Source of the DNA: Delphinus delphis
Lineage: Eukaryota; Chordata; Mammalia; Artiodactyla; Delphinidae
Assembly: GCF_949987515.2 (NCBI RefSeq)
Contig: NC_082697.1
Span: forward strand, 19,227,730 to 19,291,729
Direction: 5' to 3'
DNA length: 64,000 nt
Below are positions 53,745 to 64,000 of the stretch, in pieces (within the stretch, counting starts at the first letter, position 1; every line of letters starts with the position of its first letter). A program made the position numbers and the translations under genes. Below the pieces are notes generated by a model that was not told the origin of the DNA, did not search any database, and saw only the letters and a program-made list of their open reading frames with translations.

Positions 53745-54485
53745 TGGAGAATGACACTGCAGTCCCTGGGAGTTATGTGAAATACATGGGGGAGAAACCA
53801 CATACCAATAGATGGAGGAAGCAGGACTCAAAATTATTTCAAGTCCAAGACTCCTTCCTCTGGTGCTTTATTTTGGCCTAATTCAGAAGACGGCCAGATG
53901 TGGAAATGCCCAGGACTGGGAACACAGTGGCAGCACAGAGTCAAATATGGAAGGACCCCCAAGCCCCAGTGGACCACAGCCCTCCTAAATCAGGGCTTTC
54001 TGTACATTTGCCTGGCACATCTCCTGGCCATTCTGGAAATGACCACAAGGGCTCCTATGGATGTGTCAAATATCTCAGTGTGTCAGTTAATAGGCTCTGA
54101 CAAAGGGCCAAAACACTGCGGAGATTTGAAACAATTCTGTGGATACCTTGGTCCTCTACCTGTTTTTACCAGCTCACAGAAAACAAGGGAAGAACTTGAT
54201 GTTTTTTTCTGCTTCGAGGATCCCAGTGATTATTCTCTTTCTCTGTTTCAGCCACCACAGGCTACTGACAGACTGTAATGTTCTGACAACTCCTGAACAC
54301 CAGAGGTGAGAAGGATATTTACATCTGAGGATCTTGACTACTTGGTGGGAAGGAATTACCTGCTAAGTATGGTCTCAGAAAGAAGTTCTTTCAGAGGTTG
54401 TACGAGGACAAGCTGAAGAAACTAAGCCATAGCTCTTTGGAATCGTAACAATATTCCAAGACAAATGTTTCTCAGGGCCTGGGGT
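53745..54485. other. Unassigned DNA
   Basis: No repeat recognised. An open frame of 126 codons at 53898-54278 (plus) has no domain I recognise and no supporting splice context. Confidence 0.4.
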
Positions 54486-54489
54486 TATA

Positions 54490-54605
54490 TTTCCTACATC
54501 TGTCACACACTCAGGGTGTGACATGGGGGAATGTACTTCCCCTCCCCAAGCCACAGATCCTCATCTATAAAGCAGGGAGCTTGGAATTCGAAGGTCCCCA
54601 ATATC
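54490..54605 (+). mobile_element. MIR SINE fragment
   Basis: 'TGTCACACACTCAGGGTGTG', 'CCCTCCCCAAGCCACAGATC' and CTCATCTATAAAGCAGGGAG are a diverged MIR core. Confidence 0.55.
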
Positions 54606-55866
54606 AAGCCTTGACCGGGGTCAGGTTGGCGATTCAGAAGCTCAGGCTTATTGAGAAAGGACGTAACCAGGTTGGGGCAGGGCTTGTATTGAATGACGAG
54701 AAAGGGGCATGGTGATCAGGACATGAGCCAGTTTGGAAAGAAAGTCTAAAAAAGTCTAAACTGGTGGCCCAAGAGGACAGCGGGCGTCTCCTAGGAGTGA
54801 CAGCCAAGCCAGGTCAGGCTCTGGGCAGGCTGCCTAGTTTAGGGAATGGCATTGATGTGCGGGGAGAGAGTGGACAGGTGTCAGGGCCCAAGTCAAATGA
54901 ACTGGAGGTCAGGATGGGGCATTAGTTCTAAACAAGGTGCCTGAGTGCAAAGTAGGCCTGAGTCAAAACCCATTCACCCAGACAACACAGCATGACTGGG
55001 TGGCCACAGACAGACCCGCTCTGGGTACAGGAGACCCCGGGTTTAAGACAGCAAGAGTAATTCTAGGCTCATTTGCCTTCTCAGGGCAAATATACGTCTT
55101 GGCTGGAGGGTTGGAGAAGCTGGACAGACACTTTTAGAGCTGAAATATGGTATTTCCACTTTAATCTAATTAAAAATAACAATAGCCAGTACACAAGGGT
55201 TGCCTTCTCTGTGCCACAGTATTCTAAGTGCATCCCATGTGTGAACCCCTGGGCAGGCTGGTTTTAAAGCTTTTTCTTGTTAAACACTATGGTAGAAAAC
55301 ACTTTGTTGTTGTTGTTGTCGTTGCCAAGATCAAACTATGGCAAGATCCATCCCTCTAACTATGACCTATGCCACCACTGAAGAAGCCAGGCAAACATAT
55401 AGAGAGTGGGGAGGGGTAAATGGAAACCTGTTTAGACTGAAGACTCTTAGGAAAGAAGGGCCCTTTCAATGACAGCATCCATGTGGGTTTCATTGTCAGT
55501 CCTTCCTTTTCCAGCATGATCACGTGATTAATCACACTTGCGTGCTTCATCCGTCACCCCTGCGTCTTTCCAGCAAAGAGTCCGTGCTCCCAAGCTGGAG
55601 GTGTCTCCAGGCACCATCGTCCAATTTCTCCTACAAATGTCTCTTAGGTTCCCCTAGGTTTGGATGTAGGGTGACTGTGGAGAAACTCATGTGGGATATT
55701 AAAAATGCTATAAGAAATACTTTTTAAATGTTTTAATCACATTTATCACACGTCAGAAAATGTAAAATCACACGTTCCTATAATGTCTGTCGTTTCTGAC
55801 CACACTCCTGGGGAATCAGGTGTATGGGGCACACTTTGGCTTTCTAACACTAATTACATATTATTT
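54606..55866. other. Unassigned DNA
   Basis: No gene or repeat recognised. A TTG trinucleotide run lies at 55303-55325. Confidence 0.45.
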
Positions 55867-55867
55867 T

Positions 55868-56130
55868 AATTAAAAAAAATTTTTTGTATTGATGTAGAGT
55901 TGGTTTAAAATGTTCTGTTAGTGTTAAGTGTACAGCAAAGTGACTCAGTTATATGTAGACATATATTTCTTTTTCATATTTTTTTCCCATATAGATTATT
56001 ACAGAATATTGAGTAGAGTTCCCTGTACTATAAGGTAGGTCCTTGTTGATTATCTGTTTTATATATAGTAGTGTGTATATGTTAATCACAAACTCCTAAT
56101 TTATCCCTCCCTAACCCATATGATACTGAC
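55868..56130 (-). mobile_element. L1 3' UTR fragment, older subfamily
   Basis: Antisense L1 3' UTR: 'TAAGTGTACAGCAAAGTGAC', 'TATAGATTATTACAGAATAT', 'GAGTAGAGTTCCCTGTACTA', 'GGTAGGTCCTTGTTGATTAT' and 'CAAACTCCTAATTTATCCC'. Same type as 19256-19480, somewhat longer and better preserved. Confidence 0.88.
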
Positions 56131-56563
56131 ACTATAATCTCTCTTCCATCTCTCTAATCCCACTAAAAATGCCCTAGTTCTGACCTTCACTATTTCTTTA
56201 ATCGCTGTCTGACTTAGCTCCCTGCCTCTCCTATCTCTTCACTTCAATCTGTCCTCCACGCCCTCAGAAGCAGCAGCTTCTGGGTCAGAATCGTCATAAG
56301 CCTCCTGTCACTTACAGATCTATATCCAGAATCCACATTCCACAACTAAATCCCCTAAGAACCCCCCTAAATACCCACTCCTATCTTAGCTTTCACTCAT
56401 GAGTTTCATACTCTCCAGGCGCAGCAGACCTGATCATGTTCTCAGTGTCCCTAACTTAGTCTTTTCCATCTGTCAAAAATATTCTTTCCCATCTCCATCT
56501 GTGAGTAATGAATATTGGAAAGTCCATTTCCGTTTTCCATGTCCAAATCAAAGGCCAACTCCT
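56131..56563. other. Unassigned DNA
   Basis: No gene recognised; short open frames only. Confidence 0.4.
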
Positions 56564-56580
56564 CCAAGAAGTCTTTTTTT

Positions 56581-56785
56581 TTTTTTTTTTTTTTTGTGGT
56601 ACGCAGGCCTCTCACTGTTGTGACCTCTCCCATTGTGGAGCACAGGCTCCGGACGCACAGGCTCAGAGGTCATGGCTCACGGACCCAGCCGCTCCGCGGC
56701 ATGTGGGATCTTCCCAGACTGGGGCACGAACCCGTGTCCCCTGCATCGGCAGGCGGACTTTCAACCACTGTGCCACCAGGGAAGC
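56581..56785 (-). mobile_element. CHR-2-type SINE with target duplication
   Basis: Antisense complete copy: T tail, GTGGTACGCAGGCCTCTCAC, body, head GGGAAGCC. CCAAGAAGTCTTTTTTT lies at 56564-56580 and 56786-56802. It landed next to the T-rich tail of the older CHR-1 SINE that follows. Confidence 0.94.
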
Positions 56786-56802
56786 CCAAGAAGTCTTTTT
56801 TT

Positions 56803-57183
56803 AAAAAAAATATCTATCTATCTATCTATCTACCTACCTACATACCTACCTATCTATTTTTGGCTGCGTCCAGTCTCAGGTGCGGCATGCAGGATCTTTT
56901 GTTGCTTCGCAAGGGCTCTTCATTGTGGCATATGGGCTCCTCTCTAGTTGTGGTGCGTGGGCTCCTCTCTAGTTGTGGTGCGAGGGCTCCTCTCTAGTTG
57001 TCACGCGAGGGCTCCTCTCTAGTCGTGGCATGCGGGCTTCTCTCTAGTTGTGGCATGGGCTCCAGAGCGTTTGGGCTTAGTTGCTCCACGGCATGTGGGA
57101 TCTTAGTTCCCCAACCAGGGATCGAACCCCTGTCCCCTTCATTGGAAGGCGGATTCTTAACCACTGGACCACCAGGGAAGTCC
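56803..57183 (-). mobile_element. CHR-1-type SINE enlarged by internal tandem array
   Basis: Antisense copy with an A/T tail turned into TATC/TACC repeats (56811-56858), 'TTTTTGGCTGCGTCCAGTCT', a 25-bp tandem array at 56934-57058, the tRNA-like block 'GGATCTTAGTTCCCCAACCA', and head CCACCAGGGAAGTCCCC. At about 380 bp it is longer than the other CHR-1 copies because of the array. Confidence 0.9.
56934..57058. repeat. 25-bp tandem array inside a SINE
   Basis: Units starting GGGCTCCTCTCTAGTTGTGG begin at 56934, 56959, 56984, 57009 and 57034, with a partial sixth at 57057. Spacing is 25, 25, 25, 25 and 23 bp. Units differ by a few substitutions. Confidence 0.95.
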
Positions 57184-57299
57184 CCCACGAGGCCTTCTTA
57201 TACCTCCAACCTCATACTTCATCATTAGAAAGGATAACATCTGACTCTAAATCCCCAATGCTAACTTTCTTACCTCTACCTTACTTCCTCTAAGAATTG

Positions 57300-57720
57300 T
57301 AGGTATCCCTGCTATCCAAGAGTAGAGGGTTCCTGGGAGGTCTTTTGTAAGGTGAAATGGCATAAAGTGAAGAAGCAATTACCTTAGGACAGTCTTGCCA
57401 ATGGATGCACAAAATAAATCGAGTTAAAGCAGAGTTGCTCATAGACACAGTTCAAAGCTATGGCAGCTTGATGCTGAGATACTGAGCGTCATTCTTGGGG
57501 AAAAAGCTTGGCAGTGTCTCTCTCGATGCTTGGGGTGGAAGCTGTCTTTATAAGACTTACTGCAAAACCAACACTGAATGCTATTTTTGCTTTTCGTCTT
57601 TTTTTTTTTTTTTTGTAAAAGTGAAAATCCTCTTGGGATTTCTCTCAGTGAAAACAGGTACTAATGTAGGTCGTTTGTAAAGTGAACTTTTGAAAAGTGG
57701 GAGAGACCTGTACCTGTGTT
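57300..57720. mobile_element. Probable DNA-transposon remnant
   Basis: 'GGTATCCCTGCTATCCAAGA', 'TCCTCTTGGGATTTCTCTCA', GTGAAAACAGGTACTAATGT and 'GTTTGTAAAGTGAACTTTTG' fit a Tigger-like mammalian DNA transposon end. A T16 run (57600-57615) interrupts it. Family not assigned. Confidence 0.4.
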
Positions 57721-57809
57721 TATGTCCACATTAACCACTGGCTGGGATCACCATGAGTGAATGACCATATTCTCCAAACCAAAACTGTCCTGGCACACAA
57801 TAAGCTCAT

Positions 57810-58160
57810 GGTAGTATGGTAGGTTGCAACAATGGGCCCAATTCTTCATCTCTATCTGCATCTACACTCTTTGCCTTATGATTTCGAAGTGCCCACCCAT
57901 CCAGCTCTGACTCTGGGTTTGGCCATGCTGTTTACTTTGGCCAATAGATGGAGTGGAATGATGATGTGCTAGTTCTAACTTCAAGCCCAAGAGGCATTGC
58001 CTGTTTTCAGGTGCTTTCTTGAAGCTCTGCCAAAGTCTTATAAACATGCCTGGATCAGCTGGCTGGAGGGTACGAGACACATGGAACAGAGCAGAGCCAC
58101 TCCGTTTGCTACAGTTGAGACCATCATAGGTAAGTTAGACATGTGAGCAACCCCAGCCAA
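57810..58160 (+). mobile_element. Possible MLT1-like LTR
   Basis: 'GCAACAATGGGCCCAATTCT', 'TTTGGCCAATAGATGGAGTG', 'CTTCAAGCCCAAGAGGCATT' and 'GAGACACATGGAACAGAGCA' resemble the middle of MaLR LTRs. No termini resolved. Confidence 0.45.
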
Positions 58161-58369
58161 AAATCAGCAGAGCCTCTAGATTACTTCCCAACTTACCCAG
58201 AAGCATAAGCAAAAAATTCTTACATTGGAAGCCACCAAGGTGTTGTGGGTGTTGGTGACATGGCATGTTTTTAGCCAGAGGTAACTGATGCAGGTGAACC
58301 AAAATGCATCCAGCCATCTTAGGTGTCAGTAGACCCTCCTCCCTAAAAGTTTTACATATAATGATGAAG

Positions 58370-58560
58370 AAAAGAATATATATACATATATATGTATATG
58401 TACATATATATATGGCACATATAGATATCAATATATACATACACACAATTGTACCAAATTATATGTGTAGTTAAATTAAAATACTAAATATGCATACACA
58501 CTATAAATATAAAATACATATATGTATGATGTTTCTATACACATATGACATCTGTGTATT
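58370..58560. repeat. AT-rich TA/CA low-complexity tract
   Basis: ATATATACATATATATGTAT-type sequence with several short palindromes. Confidence 0.85.
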
Positions 58561-59277
58561 TATATAGATGTGTCCCTGAAGGTGCACATAAGAAACTGCG
58601 GTAAACTCCTGGGGAATGGGATAGGGGAGTGGGGTAAAGGAGAGAATTTAGAGTTTGTTTTTTATTCCTTTATGTATTTCTTGACCTTATAATGAATGTA
58701 TCATAATTTAATAAGTTAGAATCTGATTAAAATAAATAAAATAATTCATGCTAACTGTAGAAAATTTGTCTGTAAGAAAGAATAAAGCAAACATTTTAAA
58801 AGCCTCTCATGCATATTCTTTATGGATTCTCTCTCGAGATGACACACATACTATATTTTCGTCAATTCTTTTAGCATTTCATCTTTACTCTTTGAAATTT
58901 TAGTCAGTTTAAATCAAATTAGGTCAATTATATGAGGTAAGTGGTGGTGGGGGGTATTTGTCTTTCTCTAAACCCCAAAATATTTAACCAATCATCCATG
59001 CCATATTTATTTAATTTAATAATCCTACCCCACACTTTGAATTACTTAATACTCATATATTTATTCTGTATTTGAATTACTGTAGCTTTTTAGTATGTTT
59101 TGACATCTGGTAGGGCAGATTTTACCTTTTACATTGTATTTTATTTTTTTACATTTTGAGCCATTTTCATGCATTTCTTTTGTCTAGCTGAATCAGAAAC
59201 AGGCTGTCAAGTTTTCAACAAAGATACATGTAGAATTTTGAAACTGTTTCTCTCACTAATATGGGCATTTTGTTCCT
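58561..59277. other. Unassigned AT-rich DNA
   Basis: No gene recognised. Decayed LINE sequence is possible but cannot be supported. Confidence 0.4.
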
Positions 59278-59400
59278 TTCCTCCTCCTTCTCCTTCTTTT
59301 CCTTCTTCCTCCTTTACCTCTTTTTAAGAATCTCCATTTCTCCCTCACCCTCCTCCTCTCCTTCTCATGCTCCTTCATCTTGCTCATTTCTTCATCTTAA
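59278..59400. repeat. CT-rich low-complexity tract
   Basis: Irregular CTCCTTCTT-type pyrimidine-rich sequence. Confidence 0.85.
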
Positions 59401-60925
59401 TCTTCATCTCTTTATGGATTGCAATTTACAAGATAAATATTCAAGCATACAGAAAATAAAAATATCGGTCAAATCTTGACAGGTTGTGTTTGGTGTATGC
59501 GTTAGATACCTTAAGATGGAGATCTGAAATGTTACAGAAACAGGCATATTCCTCCACCCAAATTTCCCTCCACCCTCCACAGTAACCACAGTTATGAAAT
59601 TGGAGTGTACTCTGTCTGTGCACGTATTAACATTTACTTTCACAACACACATTTACCCATAATCATGTGTAGTATTGTTTTGTATATTTAAAACTTTCGT
59701 ACAAAATGTTCCATGCTGAGCATGTCCTTTGCATCTTGATTGTGTGTGCATGGGGGGGGCAAACTAGGTAACTTGTCTTCATGAAGATCCTGCATATATC
59801 TTGTTTAGTTTTACTCTCGATTATTTAGACTATTTTCATGGTCTTAATGCAAAATTTACATGACTCCAACTTTGTTGATGGCCGATGCAACCAAATACCA
59901 GATGAGATCAGTCTTTTCCTGTTGAAGTTTGATTTCATCATATCAACCTGGTATCCAAAGTATGAGGGAACCTGTTGCATCTGGAGAATGCACATGCTCA
60001 GGCTTCTCCTTTCCTATTAGGGAACTCCTGCAGGGGAGCCCTGCCTGTGATCTTCATCTAGAAGACTAGTCTCTAACCACTGCTTGGTTCTCATCCATCC
60101 CCTGTCCATTGAGCCTAGGACTATGCCTGTTTGATCAGAATTGTGGTCCCAGTCTTACCCTGTATTTGGTACCAGTATAGTACAACCTTTAAGCCCCTAA
60201 ACTATGCACCAACTAGATTTTCCCAGATATGTCTCCATAGACATCCCCAACTTCATCTTAAACCAGATTGAACCTCTCATATTCCAGACTGGCTGTTGTC
60301 CCACCAGGTATTTTGGTGGTGTAGTGATTTATTTTGTTTTTATGTATTCATTTGAGTTCCTACCACCTCTATCATCTAGGTTCACCTTTTCTCCTGATCC
60401 TAACATCCTGATTTGGCCAGATACAGAAACTATACCCAAGATGGCAAAAGCACTTTTCCCACATGATAACCATAAATTACTGGTGGTGATTTAATGAAAA
60501 AACTGTGTTAAGAATAATTTAGAGGTAATATCTGGATTTGGTCAGAAAGAGCTATCTGCCACTGGCAGGTCCAATCCTTATGTTCTTGCTATCACTTGTT
60601 TTATGCCTTCCAAGACGAGAATTAATGATTATAATACTTTTAACCATAAACAAATATGAGCCAATGAGGGTAGTAAGAAAACAACAAGGTGCAAAAAGAA
60701 AATAACAATCTAGGTGGGGCACCATTTTACTATTTCCATATATTCATGTATACATAGTTATTTTCTATGTGTAAAATAATCACACTAGAGTACGTATAGA
60801 GGGGTGGAAAGGTGGAAGACAGTCCTTAAAGTTATTTCATGTGACATTTTATGTCTTCCAAAGAGGGTTGCAACTATGTCTCTTATATCTCAGGCTTTTC
60901 TGGAACATTAGAATTATACCCTATC
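59401..60925. other. Unassigned DNA
   Basis: 59550-59720 ('GTAACCACAGTTATGAAATT', 'GTAGTATTGTTTTGTATATT') may be an old LINE remnant. The rest, about 1.2 kb, shows no recognised repeat or gene. Confidence 0.4.
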
Positions 60926-60929
60926 AAGG

Positions 60930-61380
60930 GACAGTGTCTATGTCTGCTCCTCTTGAATCTGGGTGGGTCTCTGTGACTACTTCAACACACAGAGTACAGT
61001 AGAAGTGATGCTATATGGCTTCTGAGGCTAGATTATAAGAATGCCATGCCATTCACTTTGCTCTTTGAGGGACTCCAGCTCTTGGAACCCAGCCACCATA
61101 TTGGTAGGAAGCTCAAGTGCCTGTGGAGAGGTTCTCATAGAGAGAAACCAATGCCCACTGACCGGGCTGAGTTCCCAGCCAGCAGTCATCATCAACTTGC
61201 CAGCCGTATGAGTGAGGCATCTTGAAAGTAGCTCCGTCAGTGCCAAGTCAAGCAGCTTCATTGTGTTACCAAAGATCACCTCTTTCCTATCATCTTCCTT
61301 CTGAGATGGATGTAGAACTAGATTGGAAGCTGTGTTTTGATCCTGAAGATTCAAGGTAAGAAAGCATTGCTCAAGTTCTG
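60930..61380 (+). mobile_element. MLT1-like LTR
   Basis: GAATCTGGGTGGGTCTCTGT, 'CACACAGAGTACAGTAGAAG', 'TTGGAACCCAGCCACCATAT', 'CTGAGTTCCCAGCCAGCAGT', CATCAACTTGCCAGCCGTAT and 'GAGTGAGGCATCTTGAAAGT' give a clear order shared with MaLR LTRs. The 3' end is indistinct. Confidence 0.6.
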
Positions 61381-62539
61381 GATGAAGCAGCTACTGAAGT
61401 AATCTCCTGTGATGTTTTTTTTTTTTTCTCCAGGAATCCTTGCCTATTTGCTCAGGTAACTCATAAACCTTCTTATGTCAGCATCCTAAGAATACTTATT
61501 GTGTGGTTGTGTATCGTTCTCTAGCCACCTCAAAGTGCTCCTCTTGCTTTCAAGTAATGTTTTCATGTTTTCTTGCTAGTATTCTTTCAAAGGTACAAGG
61601 TGAATATCATTAAGTGTTCAATAAAACAATCAGGTATATTGCTAAGATGTGTAACAGAACTCACGTTTAAAATAAGACTGTGTCGGTCAAGAAAAATAGA
61701 TAAAAGTGAACGCCTTGAATTCATGACTAGAAATATACATTTCTGCTTTTATGTTAGTGTCGTCTGTTTTACCTACCTTAGTGCAAGAGATATCTAACTT
61801 CATACATGGCAACTCAACTTCTAAAACTGCTCATAAAATCCAGGCAAAATCAACTATAAGTAGTGTGAAGACTAAGGAAGGTGAAAGTCCCTGTGTTTGG
61901 CCTAGGATGGACCAAGTTTTGATTTATATGTTTATTTCTCAACACTACAAGTTGAGGGGGAATCTTAAGAAAGCATGCTGATAATGGAATGGGTTTCCAT
62001 TCAAAGCAGTGAACTCCTATTTTACTAGAAGCTAAAATGTTCTCTGCCAGAAACTTTGTGTAGTTCAGAGGCACAAATAAATTTTTAGGTCCTTTCAAAC
62101 ACTGTGATATTCTATATTAGAATTTAATCCTGCCCCCAAGTGCCAGTTCTTCACATTGCCACACAAGTAATCGTCCTGGGGACCTGGTCTTCCAAGAACA
62201 TAGTGATCTTCATGCCTCAAGTGTGAGGCATAGATCTCTTCTTGTTAACAAGGGATAAGGTATGAATTTTCATAGGCAGAATACTCAGACGTGCAAAAAT
62301 GTAACTTTATTAATTTCATTATTACTGAAACTAGTTTAGCTCTTTAGTCTCTATTTCCACTTGGCAGGGAACTTAATCTTGCTAACCTAAAGTAATTCGC
62401 CATTTCCATTTTAAAGTTTAGTTTATCTTGGGTAAAAGCTTAAATTCACAATGTTATTTCTGACCTCATTCTTTCCTTCACACAGAGGTTATTTTAACTT
62501 CCCAGTGAGTTTTACTTTTATTGCTGTTGTTGTATCTTT
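61381..62539. other. Unassigned DNA
   Basis: No gene or repeat recognised; AT-rich. Confidence 0.45.
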
Positions 62540-63800
62540 TTAAAAATCAAAATTATTTGATTGGTGTATAATGATAGGAGTCTGACTTACAAACATAAAA
62601 TTCACCCATTTTTAGTGTACAGTTTGTCATTTTCTACACAGATGGTCTCTGGATGTTTTGATTGAGATAGTGCTGAATGTATAGATCACTTCTGGGAGAA
62701 TTATTATAGCAACACTGAGTCTTCCAGTCCATGAACATGGCATATCTCTCATTTTATTTAGGTTTTCTGTAATATCTCTGAGCATTGCACTGTGACTTTA
62801 GGTTTAGAGGTCTTGCACATATTTTGGTAAACTTTCCTTAAAGATTTAAAGCTGCATATAATTTTAGAAAGTGCTATGTTTTCTGGATATACTCACCAGT
62901 TTTTCATTATGAAATGTCCCACTTTATCCCTGATAATATTGCTTATGCTGAAATCTATGTTGTATAATATAAACACAGACATTTTAGCTTATTGTCCAGT
63001 GTTTGCATGGTACATAATTTTTCATTCCCTTACCTATCTATGACTTTATATTTAAAGTGGGTGTTGTCCTATTGTCATACACTTGGGTATTGTTTTTCTA
63101 CCCCCTCCCACAATCTGTCTTCCATTGGAGTGTCAAGGTGAGTGAACTTTAATGTAATTATTGGTGTGAAAGGTTTAAATCTACAGTTTTCCTCTTTGTT
63201 TTTTATCTGTTCTATCTGTTCTTTCTTTTTTCTGCTTTCTGCCTGCTTTGGTGTTAATTATCAGTGCCATATTATTTCCACTATTGGCTTATTAGCTATT
63301 CCTTATTTTTATTTTTAGTAACTGCTCTAGGGAATACAATACACATCTTTAATGTAACCCATTTTACCTTTAAATAATATCATAAATAATTTAATGAATA
63401 ATGTAAAAATCTTACAACCATATACTTCCATTTATCCCCTCCCATTTTTGTTTTCATTCACTTTTTATTTATGCACATGTTATAAATAGTGTTATTTTTA
63501 CTTTAAACATATATCTTTTAAAGAAATTAAAAGTGAGAAAAAAGAGTATTATATTTACTCAGATGTATACCATTTCTAATGCTTTTCATTCTAATTGTAT
63601 AGATCTAAGTTTTCATCTGGTACCATTTTCCTTTTATCTGAAGAACTTTTAATATTTATTGTTCTGAATTTCTGCTGGTGATAAATTGCTTCAGCAATTT
63701 ATTTATCTGAAACATTATTTCATCTTTATTTCTAAAATATGATTTTGTTGGTATGGAATTCCAGGTTGGCAGTTCTGTTTTGCACTTTTCCCTGTGGAAG
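62540..63800 (-). mobile_element. Ancient L1M copy, fragmented
   Basis: Antisense old L1 wording in several blocks: 'AGTGTACAGTTTGTCATTTT' (62615), 'TTTTGATTGAGATAGTGCTG' (62658), 'AGTCTTCCAGTCCATGAACA' (62719), 'TAGTAACTGCTCTAGGGAAT' (63318), 'TTACAACCATATACTTCCAT' (63412), TTTCTGCTGGTGATAAATTG (63669) and 'GAATTCCAGGTTGGCAGTTC' (63757). The middle (62870-63300) is weaker. No reading frame survives. Confidence 0.7.
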
Positions 63801-64000
63801 GGAAGTTGAAGGGTTTAACTTGGGGGGGGGGCAGGTGGTTATAAGTGCCATGACTATATTTGTATTTCAGGAATATTCTGTGGACAATATTATAAAGAGT
63901 TGTTTGGCTTGGGGAAACAGAAGAGTAAAAGTGTAAAACAGAAGTGTAAAAGCAACAGAAACAGCTGGGAGGTTGTTAAAATAATCCAGGGGAGATATCA
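63801..64000. other. Unassigned DNA at window end
   Basis: A run of 10 G lies at 63822-63831. No gene or repeat recognised. Confidence 0.45.

Noticed and set aside
53343..53831. Lys/Glu/Arg repeat protein on the minus strand
   Set aside because: It is a translation of the TTTC/CCTT microsatellite.
56515..56997. 160-codon open frame with a hydrophobic stretch
   Set aside because: It is the antisense translation of a T run and two CHR SINEs.
58131..58145. Strong 5' splice-site-like motif TAGGTAAGTT
   Set aside because: No upstream exon with coding content; it lies in an LTR-like repeat and has no other support.
61434..61455. 22-nt micro-exon-like unit: T-rich tract, CCAG, 22 nt, then GTAACT
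   Set aside because: Splice-like signals this short occur by chance in AT-rich DNA, and no partner exons were found.
1..64000. A previously undescribed multi-gene system
   Set aside because: No intact gene clusters, defence modules, biosynthetic genes or exogenous viral genes were seen on either strand. The content is explained by decayed and young mammalian repeats plus unannotated single-copy DNA.

Overview
This window looks like ordinary repeat-rich mammalian nuclear DNA, most likely from a cetacean (whale or dolphin). The main evidence is at least twelve tRNA-Glu-derived SINEs of the CHR-1/CHR-2 type. Their head (GGCTTCCCTGGTGGCGCAG) and 3' motif (AGGCCCGCGTACCGCAAA) are the ones I know from cetacean genomes. 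Several L1 copies carry the matching cetartiodactyl 3' UTR. Species identity is inferred from repeats only.

I found no intact protein-coding gene, no recognisable coding exon chain and no functional RNA gene. Every longer reading frame I could interpret is an L1 ORF2 remnant, a translated SINE, a translated simple repeat, or random sequence. The window is therefore intergenic or lies inside a large intron. There is no operon-like organisation to describe; the content is layers of mobile elements of different ages.

Oldest layer: L2 and MIR fragments throughout, hAT-type MER elements (MER20 near 11963-12170, MER5A-like pieces near 2540, 26170, 31500 and 34960, a MER1-group copy near 29040-29330), old MaLR/ERVL-like LTRs (15168-16407, 35888-36330, 40664-41248, 49028-49396, 60930-61380) and old L1M fragments (20095-20580, 51176-51600, 62540-63800). 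Middle layer: a probable solo LTR at 6181-6659 and L1 3'-UTR pieces at 19256-19480 and 55868-56130. Youngest layer: L1 insertions with near-perfect target-site duplications (264-1750, 15571-16331, 18171-18464, 30727-30973, 44045-44936), the CHR SINEs, and a retroposed mRNA 3'-UTR fragment at 38698-39015 with a 15-bp target duplication.

Simple sequence: a ~170-bp TTTC/CCTT tract (53574-53744), a 54-bp CA repeat (51645-51698), a 19-nt poly-C run (43072-43090), a 19-bp minisatellite (31071-31162) and a 25-bp tandem array inside a SINE (56934-57058).

I saw no sign of a novel multi-gene system. The most informative items are the retrocopy of an unidentified transcript, the nested or rearranged retroelements, the inverted SINE pair, foldback structures, and two or three single-copy stretches that could be conserved regulatory DNA. 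Family names come from remembered consensus wording rather than a database search, and boundaries of ancient repeats are good to a few tens of bases at best.
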